Source of the DNA: JALZUE01 sp051251725
GTDB taxonomy: Bacteria > Pseudomonadota > Gammaproteobacteria > Enterobacterales > Alteromonadaceae
Assembly: GCA_051251725.1 (NCBI GenBank)
Contig: JBPOFN010000018.1
Coordinates: 16,136-80,135, forward strand
Reading direction: 5' to 3'
DNA: 64,000 bases
The notes below the pieces were generated by a model. That model was given only the letters and a program-made list of their open reading frames with translations. It was not told the origin of the DNA and did not search any database. The translations under genes and the position numbers were made by a program. This document shows, piece after piece, positions 29,300-39,024 of the stretch (positions are counted from its first letter, which is position 1; each line of letters starts with the position of its first letter).

Positions 29300-30670
29300 A
29301 TGAATTTTATTAAAGGATTTACCTTAGACCGCCGTAGTTTTATTAAAGGTGCTGGTGTGGTTGCAAGCTTGCCTTATCTAGAGTGTATGGCGCAATCAGG
29401 TTCAAAAGTGTCGACTAACGTTGGCCTACGCACCACTGCGCCTAAGCGTATGTGTTACATTTCTGTCCCTAACGGTGTTTCTTTACCCGGTGAAAACTCT
29501 GAATATAAAGAGTGGAATTGGTTTCCGTTTGGCGAAGGTGAAAATTATCAGTTCACCAATGTGTTATCTTCTTTAGCACCGTTTAAACAAGATATTTCAA
29601 TTATTAGTGGCTTAAGCCACCCCAGATCAAGAAAGTTATTAGGCCATATTGCTGGCGATACTTTTTTAACCGGTGGTGATGTTCGCGCTGATTACAATAA
29701 CAACATTTCCGCTGATCAGTTTGCTGCAGCTATTAAACAACACAATACCCGTTTTCCATCATTAACCTTATCTGCCGATGGTGGCGTTGGCTTTAAATCA
29801 AGAGCATCGACCCTGTCATTTAATGCTCGTGGTAATGCCATTCCCGCTGAACACAGCCATAGGCTAATATTCGAACGTTACTTTTCACTAAACGGAAAAA
29901 CCACTTCAGCAGAGCGAAGAAAAAGCTTACAGCGCGATCAAAAAGTGGTTGATTTATTACTTGAAGATGCCAAACGTTTACAAAAAAAATTAGGTGCTAG
30001 CGACCGAGAAAAAATAACACAGCACTTAGACTCATTAAGTGATTTAGAAGCACAAATAAAGCGAAATGAAGCATGGCTTGATATTCCTTTAGCGAACTTT
30101 AATAGTGACCATATTGATTTAGCCGTTGATGCTAAAATTGATCCGCAAGCGTATATTCGTACGATGTTCGACTTAATCGTTTTGGCTTTTCAGTTAGATT
30201 TAACTGAAGTGGTGTCTTATATGGTTTCTCGTGAAGATGGCATGGGATTGGGCGATGCTTACCCGAAAATTGCATTAGGCTTAAAAAGTGGTCATCACAA
30301 AATTAGTCACGATAAAGCTACCGGCCATTGGCAAGAGTGGGGGCAATATGATCAATGGTTAGCGAGTCACTTTAGTTATTTTGTTGAACGCATGAAAAAC
30401 ACGGAAGACGGATTTGGCTCGTTATTAGACAATACCCAAATATTATATGGCAGCCCTTGTAGCACGACACATAATGCACGTAACTGTCCATTGATCTTGG
30501 CTGGTGGAAAAAACATGGGCTTAACACACGGTAGCTTCCATAAATTTTCAGAAGACGTTCCTATGACTAATTTATTTGTCAAAATGTTGCAGTCGGCTAG
30601 CGTGCCGACTAAAACATTTTCTGACAGTAATGAACATACAACAGGCTTAGAAAAACTGTTTTCAGTGTGA
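29300..30670 (+). CDS. DUF1552 secreted protein (copy 2)
   Basis: A 456-residue DUF1552 protein, paralogous to 22532-23911. The signal peptide has a genuine twin-arginine (LDRRSFIKGAGVVASLPYLE), so export by Tat in folded form is likely. Family blocks include YISVPNGVSLPGEN, WNWFPFGEGENYQF, ISGLSHPRSRKLLGH and the terminal ILAGGKNMGLTHGSFHKF. It starts six bases after the copy-2 cytochrome protein, with GAGGG upstream. Export with the heme protein suggests the two work together outside the cytoplasm; what they oxidise or transfer is unknown. Confidence 0.9.
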   Translation: MNFIKGFTLDRRSFIKGAGVVASLPYLECMAQSGSKVSTNVGLRTTAPKRMCYISVPNGVSLPGENSEYKEWNWFPFGEGENYQFTNVLSSLAPFKQDISIISGLSHPRSRKLLGHIAGDTFLTGGDVRADYNNNISADQFAAAIKQHNTRFPSLTLSADGGVGFKSRASTLSFNARGNAIPAEHSHRLIFERYFSLNGKTTSAERRKSLQRDQKVVDLLLEDAKRLQKKLGASDREKITQHLDSLSDLEAQIKRNEAWLDIPLANFNSDHIDLAVDAKIDPQAYIRTMFDLIVLAFQLDLTEVVSYMVSREDGMGLGDAYPKIALGLKSGHHKISHDKATGHWQEWGQYDQWLASHFSYFVERMKNTEDGFGSLLDNTQILYGSPCSTTHNARNCPLILAGGKNMGLTHGSFHKFSEDVPMTNLFVKMLQSASVPTKTFSDSNEHTTGLEKLFSV

Positions 30671-30751
30671 AGCATACTTGAATTCTTAGTATGAATTACC
30701 TGTTTAAATCAATATAAAATTATAAAATTATAAAAAAACATCGAGGAAATT

Positions 30752-32092
30752 ATGGAATTAAACCAAACAGTCAGTGATAGCGAGCTTGTTAGTTCGACTG
30801 AAACAAAAGCAAAAACGCGGATTATTTCAGCCGGCTTAATATGGCCTTTTGTATTAATTACTGCCTGTTTTGCCTTATGGGGCGCAGCCAATAACATGAC
30901 TGATTTGCTGGTGCCAGCCTTCCAAAAAGTACTGAGTATGAGCCAATTTCAGTCATCTTTCATTCAATCGGCTTTTTATGGTGCTTACTTTTGTATGGCG
31001 TTACCTGCGGCCTATTTAATTCAAAAATATAGTTATAAAAATGGCGTTTTAGTTGGCTTAAGTATTTATGCTATTGGCGCTATCTTATGTTATCCCGCTA
31101 GCCAAGCAATGAGCTTTGAGTATTTTTTAATTGCCTTTTATGTGTTTGCGGCAGGTTGCGCCATTTTAGAAACGGTAGCGGCTCCTTATATTATGACCAT
31201 GGGGCCAGAAGAAACGGCGACTCAACGCATTAATTTAGCGCAAGCTTTTAATCCTATTGGGGTGTTAATGGGGGTGTTTTTAGGAAAAGAAGTGATCTTA
31301 AAAGGCTTAAATGAGGCAACTGAAGCCGATCGTGCTGCGATGACAGCCGATGCCTTAAGTGGTATTCAAGCACAAGAGCTTGGCAACGTAGTAACCGCTT
31401 ACGTTATTGTGGCACTGGTTGCGATAAGTTTAGCGGCAATTATCTTTTTTACTCGCTTTCCAGCGGCTAAATCAGATGACAAGTTTGGTAGTTTAAAAGC
31501 TTCTTTTAACCGTTTAAAAAGTAATAGCAACTGGAAATTTGCGGTAGTAACGCAGTTTTTTTATGTTGGCTGTCAAGTGGGCGTTTGGACGTATGCCATA
31601 AAATATATTATGGATAACTTGTCAGGCGTTACGAATGTTGCGGAAGCCGGTGACTATGTATTTTATGGTTTATGTGTTTACACTTGTTTCCGTTTTATCT
31701 GCACCTTTTTAATGAGTTACATCTGCCCAGCACGTTTATTAACGATTATGGCGAGCCTTGCTATTGGCTTAATTACGGTTGCCGTTTTTGTCGGTGGTGA
31801 CATTGGTACTTATGCCTTATTAGGTTGTTTTTCGTGTATGTCGTTAATGTTCCCAACTATTTATGGCTTAGGTTTAACAGGCGTAGGTGAAGATCGTAAA
31901 CTGGGTGGCTCATTCATTATTATGGCCATTTTAGGTGGTGCTGTTTTAGTACCGCTTCAAGGTTGGATTATTGATCAAACCAACAATGTTAATATGAGCT
32001 ATTTATTACCGTTGTTCTGTTTTACAGTGGTACTTATATTCAGTATTTTTGCTCGTAAAAAAGAAGTTGCTGCTGGTTATGTCCACGACTAA
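30752..32092 (+). CDS. fucP: L-fucose permease, FucP-type MFS proton symporter
   Basis: A 446-residue, twelve-helix major facilitator with strong FucP character: FALWGAANNMTDLLVPAFQK, FYGAYFCMALPAAY and AAPYIMTMGPEETATQRIN. D51 and E140 are 89 residues apart, the same spacing as the two carboxylates (Asp46, Glu135) reported for E. coli FucP proton and fucose binding. A good RBS (GAGGAAATT) precedes the ATG. It follows the second DUF1552 gene and precedes the sigma factor, all on the plus strand. It should import the L-fucose freed in the periplasm, which fixes the probable product of the locus. No fucose isomerase, kinase or dehydrogenase is present in the window. Confidence 0.93.
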   Translation: MELNQTVSDSELVSSTETKAKTRIISAGLIWPFVLITACFALWGAANNMTDLLVPAFQKVLSMSQFQSSFIQSAFYGAYFCMALPAAYLIQKYSYKNGVLVGLSIYAIGAILCYPASQAMSFEYFLIAFYVFAAGCAILETVAAPYIMTMGPEETATQRINLAQAFNPIGVLMGVFLGKEVILKGLNEATEADRAAMTADALSGIQAQELGNVVTAYVIVALVAISLAAIIFFTRFPAAKSDDKFGSLKASFNRLKSNSNWKFAVVTQFFYVGCQVGVWTYAIKYIMDNLSGVTNVAEAGDYVFYGLCVYTCFRFICTFLMSYICPARLLTIMASLAIGLITVAVFVGGDIGTYALLGCFSCMSLMFPTIYGLGLTGVGEDRKLGGSFIIMAILGGAVLVPLQGWIIDQTNNVNMSYLLPLFCFTVVLIFSIFARKKEVAAGYVHD

Positions 32093-32139
32093 TTTTAACG
32101 ACAAAATGATAATCACACGGCTGAATAAACGGGGATAAA

Positions 32140-32667
32140 ATGAATAAAGAACATCAATTATTTACTTCGTTTATTCGGCAGTATCAAGCCACATTGAGAA
32201 ACTACATCCGTGGTTTGGGTGTATTTTCTCATGCGGTTGATGATATTGCCCAAGAGACGTTTATCGTTGCTTATAAAGAACTTGAAAAATTTGACCAAAG
32301 CTTAGATTTTGGTCATTGGCTTAAGGGCATCGCGAGAAATTTAGTTCGTAATGAAATTAGAAAAAATGCCCGTCAAGCCCGTATAATGAATGATAAATTG
32401 TCGTTATTTTTAATTGACTCATTTGAATTAAATTACGAAGCAACGGTTGGTGAACATCAAGAAATAGCGGCTTTGAACGAGTGCATAAATAACTTACCAA
32501 TGAAAAGCAAAGAATTACTTAATTATAAATACCATAAAGAGCATGACAGCAAAGAAATTTCTACGGTTATAGGTATGAGTGCTACTGCTATACGCTTATC
32601 TTTAATGCGCATTCGTCATAAATTAAAACATTGTATCGACTTTAGGTTGGGCTATGAGCAACGATAA
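32140..32667 (+). CDS. ECF-type RNA polymerase sigma factor
   Basis: A 175-residue extracytoplasmic-function sigma factor with region 2 at about residues 8-75 (VDDIAQETFIVAYKEL and HWLKGIARNLVRNEIRK) and region 4 at about 110-165 (NLPMKSKELLNYKY then KEISTVIGMSATAIRLSL, the helix-turn-helix). The style resembles sigma factors of Rhodopirellula/Verrucomicrobium-type groups more than FecI. A GGGGA RBS precedes it, and its last 14 bases overlap the start of the FecR-LamG gene, so the two are translated together. It probably responds to a signal sensed by that partner; target genes are unknown. Confidence 0.9.
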   Translation: MNKEHQLFTSFIRQYQATLRNYIRGLGVFSHAVDDIAQETFIVAYKELEKFDQSLDFGHWLKGIARNLVRNEIRKNARQARIMNDKLSLFLIDSFELNYEATVGEHQEIAALNECINNLPMKSKELLNYKYHKEHDSKEISTVIGMSATAIRLSLMRIRHKLKHCIDFRLGYEQR

Positions 32668-34351
32668 ACAAATTCAACGTTTCGAGGAATTACTTTCCTT
32701 GCTGCTTGATACGAGTTTAACAGGTGAGCAGTTTGAAGAATTAATAATACTGGCTGAACATGATGAAGCGCTTAAGGCGCAGTTACGTGATCAACTTAAT
32801 ATTGATCACTTGCTTTACCAAAATGCTGAATCAAAAGAAATTTTAGATACATTTGTTAACGCAACACTTGAACTAGCCGCTGTTCAAAAAACATCGAATG
32901 AATTTGAAACGAATATTATTACTGCTATTCGTAATGAAAAAAACAAGGTGTTAAATCGTAAAGCAAGTAAAAATAAGCTAAAAACATTTAAGCATTATTA
33001 TTTCCCTTGGATATTGTCGGGTTTAAGCATGGCAGCTTGTGCTTTACTGTCGATTCAATATTTTCATTCGCCGATTGACCCTTTCACCGAGCAAGATACT
33101 ATTGCGGAGTATCAATACACTGGTGTAGCTGTGATAGCGAATGTGTTGAGCTTAGATCGAAGTTCCCCCTTTAAAACGGGTGATATTGTGCAAGCAGGTG
33201 AACTAATAGTTTCACACGGTTTTCTTGAGTTGGAATTTTATCGTGGTGCTCAATTAAAAATCGCAGGTCCAACAACAATTAACATCATTGATGAAGAGCA
33301 TATTCAATTACTTAGCGGTAAAGTAATGACAGATGTACCTAAAGTGGCTATTGGTTTTACTATAGACACACCAAACAGTGAAATTATTGATTTAGGCACT
33401 GAAATTGGCGTAGAAGTATTACCCAACGGACAGTCAAATGTTCATGTGTTTGAGGGGTTGGTCGAAGCAAGAAGTAAACAAGGTGATAGCCAATTAATTG
33501 AAAAAGATCAGGCGGTTAAATTTTCTGGCCAATCAAAATCCAGTTGGTTTAATAGCCCTACATTAGCCAATGACTTTGCAGAATTTAAACAAATTGATGA
33601 TTTAACAGGAAACGCGGTAAACGTTAAGCATCAAAAATGGTTACTCAGTAAAAACAATATTTTAAAAAATCCAAATTTAGTTACTTATTATGATTTTGAA
33701 CCCGATTCCCAAAGTCCTAGAGTACTTAATAACCTTTCTAAATACGGAAATGACCATAATGGCGCAATTGTTGGTGCACAGTGGAGTGATGGCCCATGGA
33801 AAGGAAAACATGCCTTAAACTTTAAACAAGCAAGTGATCGGGTCAGAATTGATATTGATAATAAACTTACCAATTTTACCTTGGCAGCTTGGGTACAAAT
33901 AGATAGTTTAGATAGAAAGTTCAATTCAATTTTATTAACAGATGGTTTTTCGCCGGGCGATATACATTGGCAAATATCTAATTTTAGTGCCAAACCTAAA
34001 GCTGCTGGATCAATGGTGTTGGGTTTAAAATCATTAAAAAACGGTAGTAAAAATTATCGATATGCACCATTTTTTACACCAGAGGAGTCTGGTACTTGGT
34101 ATCATTTAGTGATGCGTTTTTATTATGAGAGTGACATGCTTGCGATGTTTATTAATGGCGAGAAAGTTAAAGAAACTAAAATAACTAATCCTTCTAAATA
34201 TTGGCAAATAGGCTCCGCTTCTATTGGGAATTGGGATAATACCAATACCATTAATCCCTTAAGAAATTTAAACGGTAGTATAGCTGAGATGGTGATTTTT
34301 AGTAGTGCACTTGATGATAATGATATTAAAACACTAGCTTTAACTGATTAA
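32654..34351 (+). CDS. FecR-domain membrane protein with LamG-like domain, partner of the sigma factor
   Basis: The 565-residue protein has a cytoplasmic N-terminal segment (1-115) that looks like an anti-sigma region, one membrane helix at about 117-137, a FecR domain at about 150-300 (GFTIDTPNSEIIDLGTEIGVEV then VFEGLVEA) and a C-terminal LamG/concanavalin-like domain at about 390-560 (YYDFEPDSQSP, FTLAAWVQIDSLD, WYHLVMRF, GSIAEMVIF). This sigma/FecR/LamG arrangement is typical of Planctomycetes and Verrucomicrobia and unusual in Gammaproteobacteria. The LamG part lies in the periplasm and could sense glycan. It has no TonB-receptor partner beside it, unlike classical FecIR systems. Confidence 0.88.
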   Translation: MSNDKQIQRFEELLSLLLDTSLTGEQFEELIILAEHDEALKAQLRDQLNIDHLLYQNAESKEILDTFVNATLELAAVQKTSNEFETNIITAIRNEKNKVLNRKASKNKLKTFKHYYFPWILSGLSMAACALLSIQYFHSPIDPFTEQDTIAEYQYTGVAVIANVLSLDRSSPFKTGDIVQAGELIVSHGFLELEFYRGAQLKIAGPTTINIIDEEHIQLLSGKVMTDVPKVAIGFTIDTPNSEIIDLGTEIGVEVLPNGQSNVHVFEGLVEARSKQGDSQLIEKDQAVKFSGQSKSSWFNSPTLANDFAEFKQIDDLTGNAVNVKHQKWLLSKNNILKNPNLVTYYDFEPDSQSPRVLNNLSKYGNDHNGAIVGAQWSDGPWKGKHALNFKQASDRVRIDIDNKLTNFTLAAWVQIDSLDRKFNSILLTDGFSPGDIHWQISNFSAKPKAAGSMVLGLKSLKNGSKNYRYAPFFTPEESGTWYHLVMRFYYESDMLAMFINGEKVKETKITNPSKYWQIGSASIGNWDNTNTINPLRNLNGSIAEMVIFSSALDDNDIKTLALTD

Positions 34352-34836
34352 CCGCGACAACTGAATCTGGCCCAAAATTTTTGCTAGCCGGTGTTCATTG
34401 TCAATTACGGAAATTTTAGGCGTATTTAATAAATTGTTGGTTTAAAAAGTACTTTTTAAACCATACCGTTATGCCACTTTAACCGCTAGAAGTAATGGTA
34501 TTTCCCATTTAATATGTACCCCCGTTCTCACCGACCGGCGTTTTTTAAGACAGTTGCCGCCTAAATTGTTAAATAGCTTCTTTATAAGGCTTAAATTTGT
34601 ATTTATAAACACTAAGCTGTATGTTTAAATATAATATGCCGTCTCTGTGTGTTTCGTTAAACCACTAAAATCAGTTTGGTCGCTAGTTAGGTGATTTATT
34701 TATGTAGATAACGTTCCCTGTGATTTAGCCAGCGATGTACCCCATCAACATAATCTGTGATAGCGCCTGATAAATTAGTATTGGTTGAGTTTGATGGGCG
34801 AGGTAATAACGGATTTTAATTTATTTGAAGCTAAAA
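34352..34836. other. Gene-free region before the GH29 gene
   Basis: About 480 bases. A minus-strand stop-to-stop frame (34696-34815) gives 39 codons with protein-like composition (SGAITDYVDGVHRWLNHR) and no start codon, possibly the C-terminal debris of a lost gene. No terminator with a clear T-tract is visible after the FecR-LamG stop. The promoter for GH29 should be in the last 150 bases. Confidence 0.4.
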
Positions 34837-36762
34837 ATGAGAAAAACAATACAAAAACATTCCCTTGCCCAGCTAGTTATTACTAGTGTTTTACTTATTA
34901 TAACGGGTTGCTCAAATGGCAATGTCGATCCGATTAAACAAGCTGATGATTATTGGGTTGTATTTGACCTGAACCAACAGCCAGAGCAGCTAACAAAAGA
35001 GCAAGATGCAACTTGGCCGTTTGAATTAAACCGCGTTGGTAAATATGATATTCAAGTAATAGCTGATGTTTCAGCGCCATATTCTGACACGGAAATAAAT
35101 ACAACACCGAATGTTTCGCTTTCGATAGACGGTAAAAAGATAACCGCAGCGCTTAAACAAAGCTTTCGCGTAACCTCACATAATAAACCAGCTAATGTTT
35201 TTCAATTTGAAACTGTTCATCAATTTACTCAAGCAGGCTCGCATACGTTAACTTTTAAAAATAACAATACTGTTAAAATCGGCGGTAAGGTGCAGCAAGT
35301 ACGGTTAGTGCCTAACTATAAAAATGCCTTTGGAAGTGGCGACTTTCACAAACAATGGTTAACAATGCATGAATCACCTCAAAAACAGGGCGCACTGAAG
35401 TGGTTTAAACAAGCTCGGTTGGGCATGTTTATTCATTGGGGACTTTATTCAGGCGCTGCCGGTTCATGGCAAGGTACTACCATTGAAAATTCTTCAATTC
35501 CAGGCCCTAAAGTGGCTGAATGGTTAATGTATAAGTTTCAAATTTCGCGTGAAACATACGCTGAATTAGCCAAAACCTTTAATCCGGATAAATCATTTGC
35601 GCAAAACATTGCTCGACTCGCAAAAGATGTTGGAATGAAATATGTTGTTATCACCACTAAACATCATGATGGCTTTGCTTTATTTGACTCGAAAGTTTCA
35701 CAATTTGATGTGGTAGATGCCAGTCCATTCAAAGCAGATATCGTTAAAGAGCTATATGATGCGGTACGTGCAGAAGGGTTAGAGTTTGGCGTTTATTATT
35801 CTCATGGTAATGACTGGGCTGATGGAACCGATGGTAATTATGCCAACGTTAAAAAACAAAATGATGAGTTAGGCATTTACACTCACCCACAAGGAAAAAA
35901 CCTTTGGGATCCAAGTAACAATACTCATAGTGAATATTTACAAAGTAAGGCTTACCCACAAGTGGCTGAGCTAATTAAATTGTTACCTGAACTTCGCCTG
36001 TTCTGGTTTGATGGTGATGGTTTAATTACAGAACAACAAGCCTTTTATTTTTACAGGTTGGTTTTTGACATGAACCCGAATATTTTAGTTAACCGGCGCG
36101 TGGGTTATGACTTTGGTGACTATTTAGACTCAGGCGATAATGTTATTCCTTCATCAAACGATAAACTTGATAAACACTGGGAAACTTGTGGTACCACGAA
36201 TAATTCTTGGGGGTATAACGACCACGACCATAACTGGAAAAGCACCAAAGAGCTGCTTTATTACTTTATTGATATAACCTCGAAAGGTGGAAACTACCTG
36301 TTAAATATTGGCCCTGACGGGAATGGAAAGGTACCTGAAGCCAGTGCACTTCGATTAAGAGAAATGGGGCAATGGATCCACACCAATAGTGATGCTATTT
36401 TTGGTACCACCCCTTGGAAAGTGCAAAGTGAAGGGCAAGCGGAAGCATTATTAAAAGGTACAGGGCACCGTGCTGAAAAAGGCTTTACTCGCACCTTTAG
36501 CCAACAAGACTTTTGGTTTACTGCTCGCAGTGAGCAAGGAGCCAATAAAGTGTATGCTATGTCTTTAGTACAACCTCAAGGTAAAGTCAGCATCAAATCT
36601 TTGAATAGTAGCGCCGGTGAGATCGCCGCCGTTAAACTACTGGGTAGCAATAAACCATTAGCGTGGCAACAAAGTTCATCGGCACTCGAAGTTGATTTTA
36701 CGGATGTTAAGTTAAGTGAAATTGATGAAAACGGTTATGCCATTGAAGTGTTATTAAAGTAA
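34837..36762 (+). CDS. GH29 alpha-L-fucosidase lipoprotein with N-terminal beta-domain
   Basis: A 641-residue protein from the ATG at 34837 (TTG at 34825 is an alternative). The lipobox IITGCSNG makes it a lipoprotein. Residues about 40-165 form a beta-sandwich module (VGKYDIQVIADV, HTLTFKNNN) that may bind carbohydrate. The GH29 barrel follows with ARLGMFIHWGLYSGAAGSW, MKYVVITTKHHDGFALFDS and the nucleophile Asp in LFWFDGDG (residue 392). Retaining alpha-L-fucosidase activity is the family function; alpha-1,3 or 1,4 linkage cannot be told. It ends at a strong terminator and is convergent with a sulfatase, so fucose release and desulfation are encoded side by side. Confidence 0.93.
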   Translation: MRKTIQKHSLAQLVITSVLLIITGCSNGNVDPIKQADDYWVVFDLNQQPEQLTKEQDATWPFELNRVGKYDIQVIADVSAPYSDTEINTTPNVSLSIDGKKITAALKQSFRVTSHNKPANVFQFETVHQFTQAGSHTLTFKNNNTVKIGGKVQQVRLVPNYKNAFGSGDFHKQWLTMHESPQKQGALKWFKQARLGMFIHWGLYSGAAGSWQGTTIENSSIPGPKVAEWLMYKFQISRETYAELAKTFNPDKSFAQNIARLAKDVGMKYVVITTKHHDGFALFDSKVSQFDVVDASPFKADIVKELYDAVRAEGLEFGVYYSHGNDWADGTDGNYANVKKQNDELGIYTHPQGKNLWDPSNNTHSEYLQSKAYPQVAELIKLLPELRLFWFDGDGLITEQQAFYFYRLVFDMNPNILVNRRVGYDFGDYLDSGDNVIPSSNDKLDKHWETCGTTNNSWGYNDHDHNWKSTKELLYYFIDITSKGGNYLLNIGPDGNGKVPEASALRLREMGQWIHTNSDAIFGTTPWKVQSEGQAEALLKGTGHRAEKGFTRTFSQQDFWFTARSEQGANKVYAMSLVQPQGKVSIKSLNSSAGEIAAVKLLGSNKPLAWQQSSSALEVDFTDVKLSEIDENGYAIEVLLK

Positions 36763-36815
36763 TTAACTGAAGTGGTCAAGTAAAATTAGCTAAGTCCATT
36801 AAACCGGCCTCTAAA

Positions 36816-36846
36816 AAAAAGGCCTCAAAAACTTTGAGACCTTTTT
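36816..36846 (+). terminator. Rho-independent terminator after GH29
   Basis: AAAAAGGCCTCAAA (36816-36829) pairs with TTTGAGACCTTTTT (36833-36846) with a single C-A mismatch and a three-base loop, ending in the T-run. With the A-run on its left side it can also stop minus-strand transcription of the sulfatase. Confidence 0.85.
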
Positions 36847-36920
36847 ATTCGCAATTTGTTAGCCGGTACTATGGGTTATCACTAGTACCGGCTATAGATT
36901 TATCGTTGAACGAGGCAACG

Positions 36921-38741
36921 CTATTTTTTCACTTTAAAACTCTCGCTTTTGATCATGAAGTTATTCTTATCAATCAAGACAAAAAGATATTCCACAACAT
37001 CCTTTGGCAGCTTTGCCGTTACTGCTGTTTTCATACCTGCGTTAGTAACGATACTCGCATTTGTTCTGGTATATCTTTTGTCTTTTTTACCTTTAAATAA
37101 CACATAGGCATAATCTAACGGAGTTTTGTTATCAGCAAGCTCAATAGTTGCCGTATGTTGTTTAGCATTGTATGCCTGATTTTCGATTACTGGTAAAGCT
37201 TTTTTATCTGCTTCGCTAAGACCTTTATACTCTGGGTTTTTACTTGGAAACTCTGCATTGTGATCAGCTAATAGACGTTCAAGCTTAGCTGCAAGCGATT
37301 TAACAATATTGGCATACTGGTTATCACCAGCTAGATCACTTTGTTCACCAATATCATGAATTTTTCCTGCTTTATATAAGCGGAATAAAGAATAGCTGTT
37401 ATCTTTATAGTTTTTGTAAAGTTTAAAATCACCTTCACGTATTGCTGATTGCATTTGAGAGTCTGAGTTGTGCGGGAAGTGCCACCACAAAAATTCTCGC
37501 TCGATACCGTCTGAATCTTTAACAGTATCACTTTTGCCATTCAGCACTGACGAAATATCAAGGCCACTTAGTTTGGCTTGCTGTTTAGCTGTAAGTGAAG
37601 TACCGGTTAGCTTCATAATGGTTGGAAAATAATCTAATTGATTAACCATATTATCAAACTGAGTTCCTGCTTTAATGCTTGGTCCGCTAATGATCATAGG
37701 CACACGAACGCCGCCTTCTTGTGCATATTTTTTGCCTTTATCGAGCGGGGCATTATCGGTAATAATTTCACGACGACGATCTTCAGCGCCGCCATTATCC
37801 GAGCTCATAAAGATGTAAGTGGTTTCAATAAGCTTTTTACCCGGGTTACGTGGATCATCGGTAGATTTAAGTAAATCAACCACACGGCCTAAGCTCCAAT
37901 CTACGGTGGTTACCATAGCGCCATAATATGGGTTAGTTTGCCCAGGCGTCGTAATGTCTGACTTATCCTTAGGGAAATCAATACCTAACTTATCAGTATA
38001 ATATTCTAACAAGTTACGGTTACGAGTGATGATAGGGTAATGTACCATCCAATGTGCTAAATAAAGGAAAAATGGTTTTTCGTCATTGGTGCTATCACGA
38101 ACAAACTTAAGTGCTTCTTCGGTTACTGGTTGGTAAGGGTAAGGGATACCGTTAGGATGCTTTTCACTTGTTGGGAAATATAGTTCTTTACCTAATGGAA
38201 ATTTTTCTTTTTTGCCATAACCCGAAAAATCTTTAGAGCGATCTTTTAAGTCGCTGTGCGCGCCACGTTTGGTATAAGCAACATCAAAGCCTTTTTTAGC
38301 GCCGTGAATGTGCCATTTACCAACTTGTGCTGTACGGTAGCCATTTTTTTGTAGTGCTTCACTAAGGATTATTTCACCATCTTCATCGGGTAAGGTATTG
38401 ATGAAAAAAGGTGCAATCATTTTTTGACTGTTAGCAGAGTTAGGAAGTCGATTGCCATTGACATGGGTAAAATAAGTTTTGGCAGGGTGCTGACCTGTTA
38501 ATAAACCTGCACGTGATGGACCACAGGTTGGGGCAGGAGAATAGCCTTGAGTAAACAGCATACCTTCAGCTGCTAAAGCCTCCATGTTAGGCGTTTCCCA
38601 TGGGCTGGGCTCACCGACATTATAAATATTGGTATCCTGCCAACCTAAGTCATCAACGTAGAATATTATAATATTGGGTTTAAATTCAGCATAAACCATG
38701 CTGCTGCACAATAAACTAAGAAGTACGCATAATACTCTCAT
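36921..38741 (-). CDS. S1-family sulfatase with C-terminal extension
   Basis: A 606-residue exported sulfatase (signal peptide 1-18). Asp30 and Asp31 in FYVDDLGW are the first calcium ligands, and Cys73 in CGPSRAGLLTG is the formylglycine precursor (CxPSR type). GKWHIHGAKKGFD and SSDNGGAEDRR carry the later active-site and metal residues. After about residue 500 a separate C-terminal part (LADNKTPLDYAYVLFKG) is likely a small beta-domain. It should remove sulfate esters from the algal glycan after Cys-to-formylglycine conversion by an enzyme not encoded here. It is convergent with the GH29 gene. Confidence 0.93.
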   Translation of the reverse strand: MRVLCVLLSLLCSSMVYAEFKPNIIIFYVDDLGWQDTNIYNVGEPSPWETPNMEALAAEGMLFTQGYSPAPTCGPSRAGLLTGQHPAKTYFTHVNGNRLPNSANSQKMIAPFFINTLPDEDGEIILSEALQKNGYRTAQVGKWHIHGAKKGFDVAYTKRGAHSDLKDRSKDFSGYGKKEKFPLGKELYFPTSEKHPNGIPYPYQPVTEEALKFVRDSTNDEKPFFLYLAHWMVHYPIITRNRNLLEYYTDKLGIDFPKDKSDITTPGQTNPYYGAMVTTVDWSLGRVVDLLKSTDDPRNPGKKLIETTYIFMSSDNGGAEDRRREIITDNAPLDKGKKYAQEGGVRVPMIISGPSIKAGTQFDNMVNQLDYFPTIMKLTGTSLTAKQQAKLSGLDISSVLNGKSDTVKDSDGIEREFLWWHFPHNSDSQMQSAIREGDFKLYKNYKDNSYSLFRLYKAGKIHDIGEQSDLAGDNQYANIVKSLAAKLERLLADHNAEFPSKNPEYKGLSEADKKALPVIENQAYNAKQHTATIELADNKTPLDYAYVLFKGKKDKRYTRTNASIVTNAGMKTAVTAKLPKDVVEYLFVLIDKNNFMIKSESFKVKK

Positions 38742-39024
38742 CGATATAACCTTTCTCTTGTGTGTAAATAATGTGACGAGCGTTTGTTTAACTTGTTGTC
38801 ATCGTATTTGCCCATCCTGTTGTTGGCAAGCTTACCTATTATTTTAAAAGAAGCCAAAAACTTTACGTAATTTTACGTTTATTATATATAATTTTACTTT
38901 ATGGTTTGTGGTTTTTTAGTGGGAACGTTAATATTATCTCAATTTAATGTCTATTTTACTAAATGTATAGTTATATTTTATATGTAATAAGCTTTTGTTT
39001 GGTGGGATGCGCAGCTATAAATAT

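Noticed and set aside
32140..34351. Classical FecI-FecR-TonB receptor signalling system
   Set aside because: The FecR protein carries a LamG domain and no receptor gene is adjacent; the TonB receptor at 43406 has no evident N-terminal signalling domain but an Ala/Lys linker.
34696..34815. Minus-strand stop-to-stop frame of 39 codons before GH29
   Set aside because: Protein-like but without start codon or recognisable family; kept only as a note in the intergenic entry.
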